The notes beneath the pieces are model-generated. The model did not search any database. It saw only the letters and a program-made list of their open reading frames with translations, and was not told the DNA's origin. The translations under genes and the position numbers were made by a program. Of a stretch of DNA of 48,789 bases, positions 45,839 through 48,789 are shown in pieces; position 1 is the first letter of the stretch, and every line of letters begins with the position of its first letter. The DNA is from Scedosporium boydii (Eukaryota > Ascomycota > Sordariomycetes > Microascales > Microascaceae): NCBI GenBank assembly GCA_002221725.1, contig NJFT01000278.1, forward strand, positions 1-48,789, written 5' to 3'.

Positions 45839-47934
45839 GGCCCCCACGACCCTGACACTTGCTGTATCCGCCTGATATCCATTGATCAACCGGTCCCCCA
45901 GTGTTAGGAACGTAACACTTTGGGCACTGACATAATTCTTCGACCTCCTCCTATTTGGAGGCCTTCTTCTTTCTAATCTAGCTCTATTCCCATTAATCAA
46001 CAGTTCCGATAACTGTCCATTCCTGTTAGGGGTTCTGCAGCAGCTTCTCATAGGAAATACCATAAACTATTGACCGAACTATTCTCTTTTTCTTACAGTG
46101 AACGGGTAGGCTGCACTACTCCATCTTAGTAAAAGAAGAAGAAGATATCTAAAAAGATCCTTCTTCATCTCGCACAACAAGGGTAAAAACACCCGTCAAA
46201 GCAGTAGCCAAAGTGGAGAGGCGCATAGCGACAACTGTGTGTATAGTGTATACAGAAGGGGGTTCCAGAGACTATAAGGTTGTAGGACGAGATTGACCAC
46301 AACGGAACTTCCGTTAAACGACTTCGATTCTGTACTCGAAAATTTCGACGAAAAACAAGAATGGCTTGATTCATTGTTCATTCTTTAGAGGGGAAGTTGT
46401 CCTATCTATATTTGGTTATTGTTGCTTGTGGGCAGTGGACTTCCTTGCGGATCCCGGCCGAGCTCAAGGGAGAGAGGCTGAGAGAATCCCAATAGGAGTG
46501 AATGGCGGAGCCAACAAAGCTACTGATGTCTTACTTGATACTTTATCCCGTTGAATTCGATTTCCTCCATCAACATATTTCCAGCCTATCCTTGTCAGCT
46601 ATTGATACATTTAGATCTCTCAGCCTGACATGAATACCATATTCGGTATGGAGCGTCAGCTGGCCTGTATCTCAGCTTGAACCCCATAACAATGCCCCAA
46701 TCCTGAGGAAAGGAAAACTGTCTCTACAAGAATATACCGGCTCCCTCACATCTAAGCCAACTTTAACCTTCAGTATTGCATTAATATTGCCATGGTCTAT
46801 GAGAAGTCAACAGGGTATGGTAAATCAGGGGTGTCGTTGTGATGCGTAATTATCCGTGCCATGGGGTGTGTTACACATGCCACCCGAGAAGCCCGCTCAG
46901 GCATTGTGTAATATAAGTTCATGTTAGTGATTGCTCCCTATTCCGTCTCTTAATATGAAAGCATGAATTTGTGAAGGTTATTAGATGCGTCAAATGTACG
47001 CCTGCAAATACCCCCACATAATAGTGGACCACTCCCCATTCTAAGTAACTAGAACAAAAGACTCCAAGTCAAACTATTAGCATAGGATCCGGGAATGTAG
47101 AGGAGTAACATTCTGAAAACATCAGAAGTGAGACAAGTGCAGCCAACAGCGCCGAGGAACTCCCGGCGGATTATATCCATGTATGTTATTATTTCGGGAT
47201 AGTCTCAAACCTCATTATGCGTGGGCCACATCATAAATTGGTCAAATCCAACCAACAGCATCGAGAGATGTCCGGACGGTTCATAACTTCCTGTGCGGGG
47301 CGGGGGAGTATCATACCACTCATCTCTAGGAATCCAACTATAGCTCTAGGGTTCCAACGAGTTCGCTCGTCGACAGCTAGCGAGGTTGACACTGGTTGAC
47401 ACCTAGATCGTTACTACACATCCCCAGGTAGCATCGAGTGTCCGATTGGCCAGGGTACGAGCAGAGATATAGGCGAACGGGGAGATCTACCTAGAATCTA
47501 CGGATGTAATATATCCAATAGTTCCTGCAAGAGTGCTTGCGTTCCGGGGGCTGCGTAAATGTAATCTATAATTGTTGCTTCAACCAAAAAGTTCCAGTCT
47601 ATTAGGGGTTCTAGATCCTCAACGCTAGACCAGTACTCTAGTCTTCCGGGATTTTGGGAATCCTGGCAATATTGCAGCTGCAGCGTTAACATACCATGGT
47701 CGTGATCAGACTTCTTTCATGTCGACAGGTCCTTGCTACTATAGCCAAACAAGATGCCCCAAGAGCCTGGATGGTAATGGTTGTCAGAAAACACAAATCT
47801 CATTTACTCGATTATTATTCATTCCACCTTCATTGGATTCTCCTCCTCCAAGTTCCTCCAACCACTACCGGCACCAGCACCGAAAGCCCTGACCATACAA
47901 ACTTTACCTATCTGTTTCCTTCAAGGCATCATCA
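45839..47934. other. 2.1-kb gene-poor accessory stretch
   Basis: Composition is AT-richer than the left part. A TGTTA...TAACA inverted repeat (TGTTAGGAACGTAACA, 45902-45917) may be another transposon edge. One short minus-strand frame (47498-47692) is listed separately. No other gene is supported. Confidence 0.45.
47498..47692 (-). CDS. Small open frame, 64 aa, possibly a gene remnant
   Basis: The ATG at 47692 opens a 64-codon frame whose product is acidic, with natural-looking composition (LEYWSSVEDLEPLIDWNF then EATIIDYIYAAPGTQALL and QELLDILHP). No signal peptide, domain or clear intron is seen. It could be an exon or remnant of a larger gene, or chance. Confidence 0.22.
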   Translation of the reverse strand: MLTLQLQYCQDSQNPGRLEYWSSVEDLEPLIDWNFLVEATIIDYIYAAPGTQALLQELLDILHP

Positions 47935-48789
47935 ATGGATATCACCATGCCGTACAAGAAGCTGAGGGGCGATGACCTCGAGCTGGAACCCAATGATTAC
48001 GGGAACGAAGAATCCGGTCAAGAGTCACTTCATTCTCTTCTCGGGCGATCACGACACGAACGCTGGGGACCCTTAACAGTCAAATCATTTTGGTTGTGGG
48101 TGCCCCATGCTCTACTGCTAGCTTGTAACCTCGTCGTCTTCTTCGCCTTGAGATGGGCGGGAGATCAATTGCAGCAATCGAGACACCTTTCACCGTACGT
48201 TTTTGGCAACTTTTTAGAAAGGCCCGAGACTAATGTCTATTATATGTAGGTCCCGAACTGGATGCTATCGACTATCAGTGGCAGACCTGGAACCTTAGTC
48301 TCGGAGCAGTATCTCCATACACTGCCGCTCCAGGACCTGAGGCCGACGCTCTGTGGGAAGAGATTACCGCCAACCCAAACTCGAAAGGTACGGTTGTCAG
48401 AGGGCCACTCAGCTCGGATTATCGGTGTGAATCAATAAAAGTAGTAACACAATAGGAATAAAGTTGATGGACTATTGATCCCCGCAGAGCAGCTTGAGCC
48501 AGCAGGCCGAACATCAATTACATACCCGAATGGCCAGTATCTGGTATTGATGGATGTTTTCCATCAGCTCCACTGTTTAGTAAGTCGCAAATCCGAATGA
48601 AGCCCGCACGTCACGAAGTCTGCAAACTGGAACATGCGTGTATATGTACCGAGATGCACTGGACTCTGACAACATCGCAGAACCAGCTTAGGAAATTGGT
48701 TTACAGAGACTACTACCACGATGATCGCGACGACGCTGAACTAGAGCAAGCCCATACCGGTAGGCCCAAGCCGTACTTTGCCTTTTTTT
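47935..48789 (+). CDS. UstYa-family (DUF3328) protein, 3' end outside window
   Basis: Exons 47935-48194, 48250-48387, 48488-48579 and 48681-48759 are visible; an intron then runs off the edge. The start is MDITMPYKKLRGDDLELEPN (a second Met is at codon 5). A transmembrane segment, WLWVPHALLLACNLVVFFAL, follows an N-terminal cytoplasmic tail. Then come SPELDAIDYQWQTWNL and YPNGQYLVLMDVFHQLHCL, which holds the first HxxHC motif (HQLHC) of the family. The second HxxHC would lie beyond the window. UstYa proteins are membrane-anchored, probably metal-dependent oxidases that cyclise fungal RiPPs (dikaritins) or modify other metabolites. The exon 1/2 junction does not keep frame with canonical sites (CC|GTACGT and TAG|GTCCC); one base is in excess. 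Family call is strong. Confidence 0.85.

Noticed and set aside
45902..45917. TGTTA...TAACA inverted repeat as a full LTR start
   Set aside because: No matching second end, target-site duplication or primer-binding site could be found.

Overview
The window looks like nuclear DNA of a filamentous ascomycete (Pezizomycotina). Genes are on both strands and are cut by short GT-AG introns, mostly about 50-120 bp. Intergenic DNA is rich in C+T or G+A tracts. A HET-domain gene, a UstYa-type (DUF3328) gene, an LTR-like relic and an AT-saturated island typical of repeat-induced point mutation (RIP) all fit such a fungus. No bacterial-type signals, tRNA, rRNA or CRISPR were found.

Region 1-19.3 kb is mostly housekeeping. 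It holds an aldo/keto reductase cut by the left edge (-), a HET-domain gene with an unresolved 5' end (-), mitochondrial ribosomal protein mS33/Rsm27 (+), a Pumilio/PUF RNA-binding protein (+), a Pex39-like peroxisomal import factor with a KPWE motif (-), the Byr4/Bfa1 mitotic-exit GAP subunit (-), and the XRCC4/Lif1 end-joining factor (+).

Region 19.3-25.1 kb is unusual. An unrecognised 347-aa protein (-) is preceded by an array of diverged ~185-bp modules, most of which carry a splice donor and a 38-69-nt mini-exon. Upstream are a second repeat array (~185-222-bp period), an unrecognised multi-exon gene (-), and a ~97-bp tandem repeat array.

Region 25.1-35.2 kb holds four small Myb/SANT-like genes. 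One (-) has an apparent 1-nt frameshift. One (-) has a His/Asp-rich repeat. Two (+) share a 152-nt first exon with the same intron phase; one of these has an AT-hook, a polyQ tract and an acidic tail.

Region 35.9-44.1 kb holds a large coiled-coil protein (-), the GYF-domain U5 snRNP protein Lin1/CD2BP2 (+), and the AAA+ ATPase Rvb2/reptin (-).

From 44.35 kb rightward the DNA changes: an ~0.8-kb AT island, a candidate solo LTR, about 2 kb without convincing genes, then a UstYa-family gene that runs off the right edge. UstYa proteins modify fungal RiPPs (dikaritins) and other metabolites, so the right edge may open into a biosynthetic cluster. Exon models were derived by eye from splice signals and reading frame.
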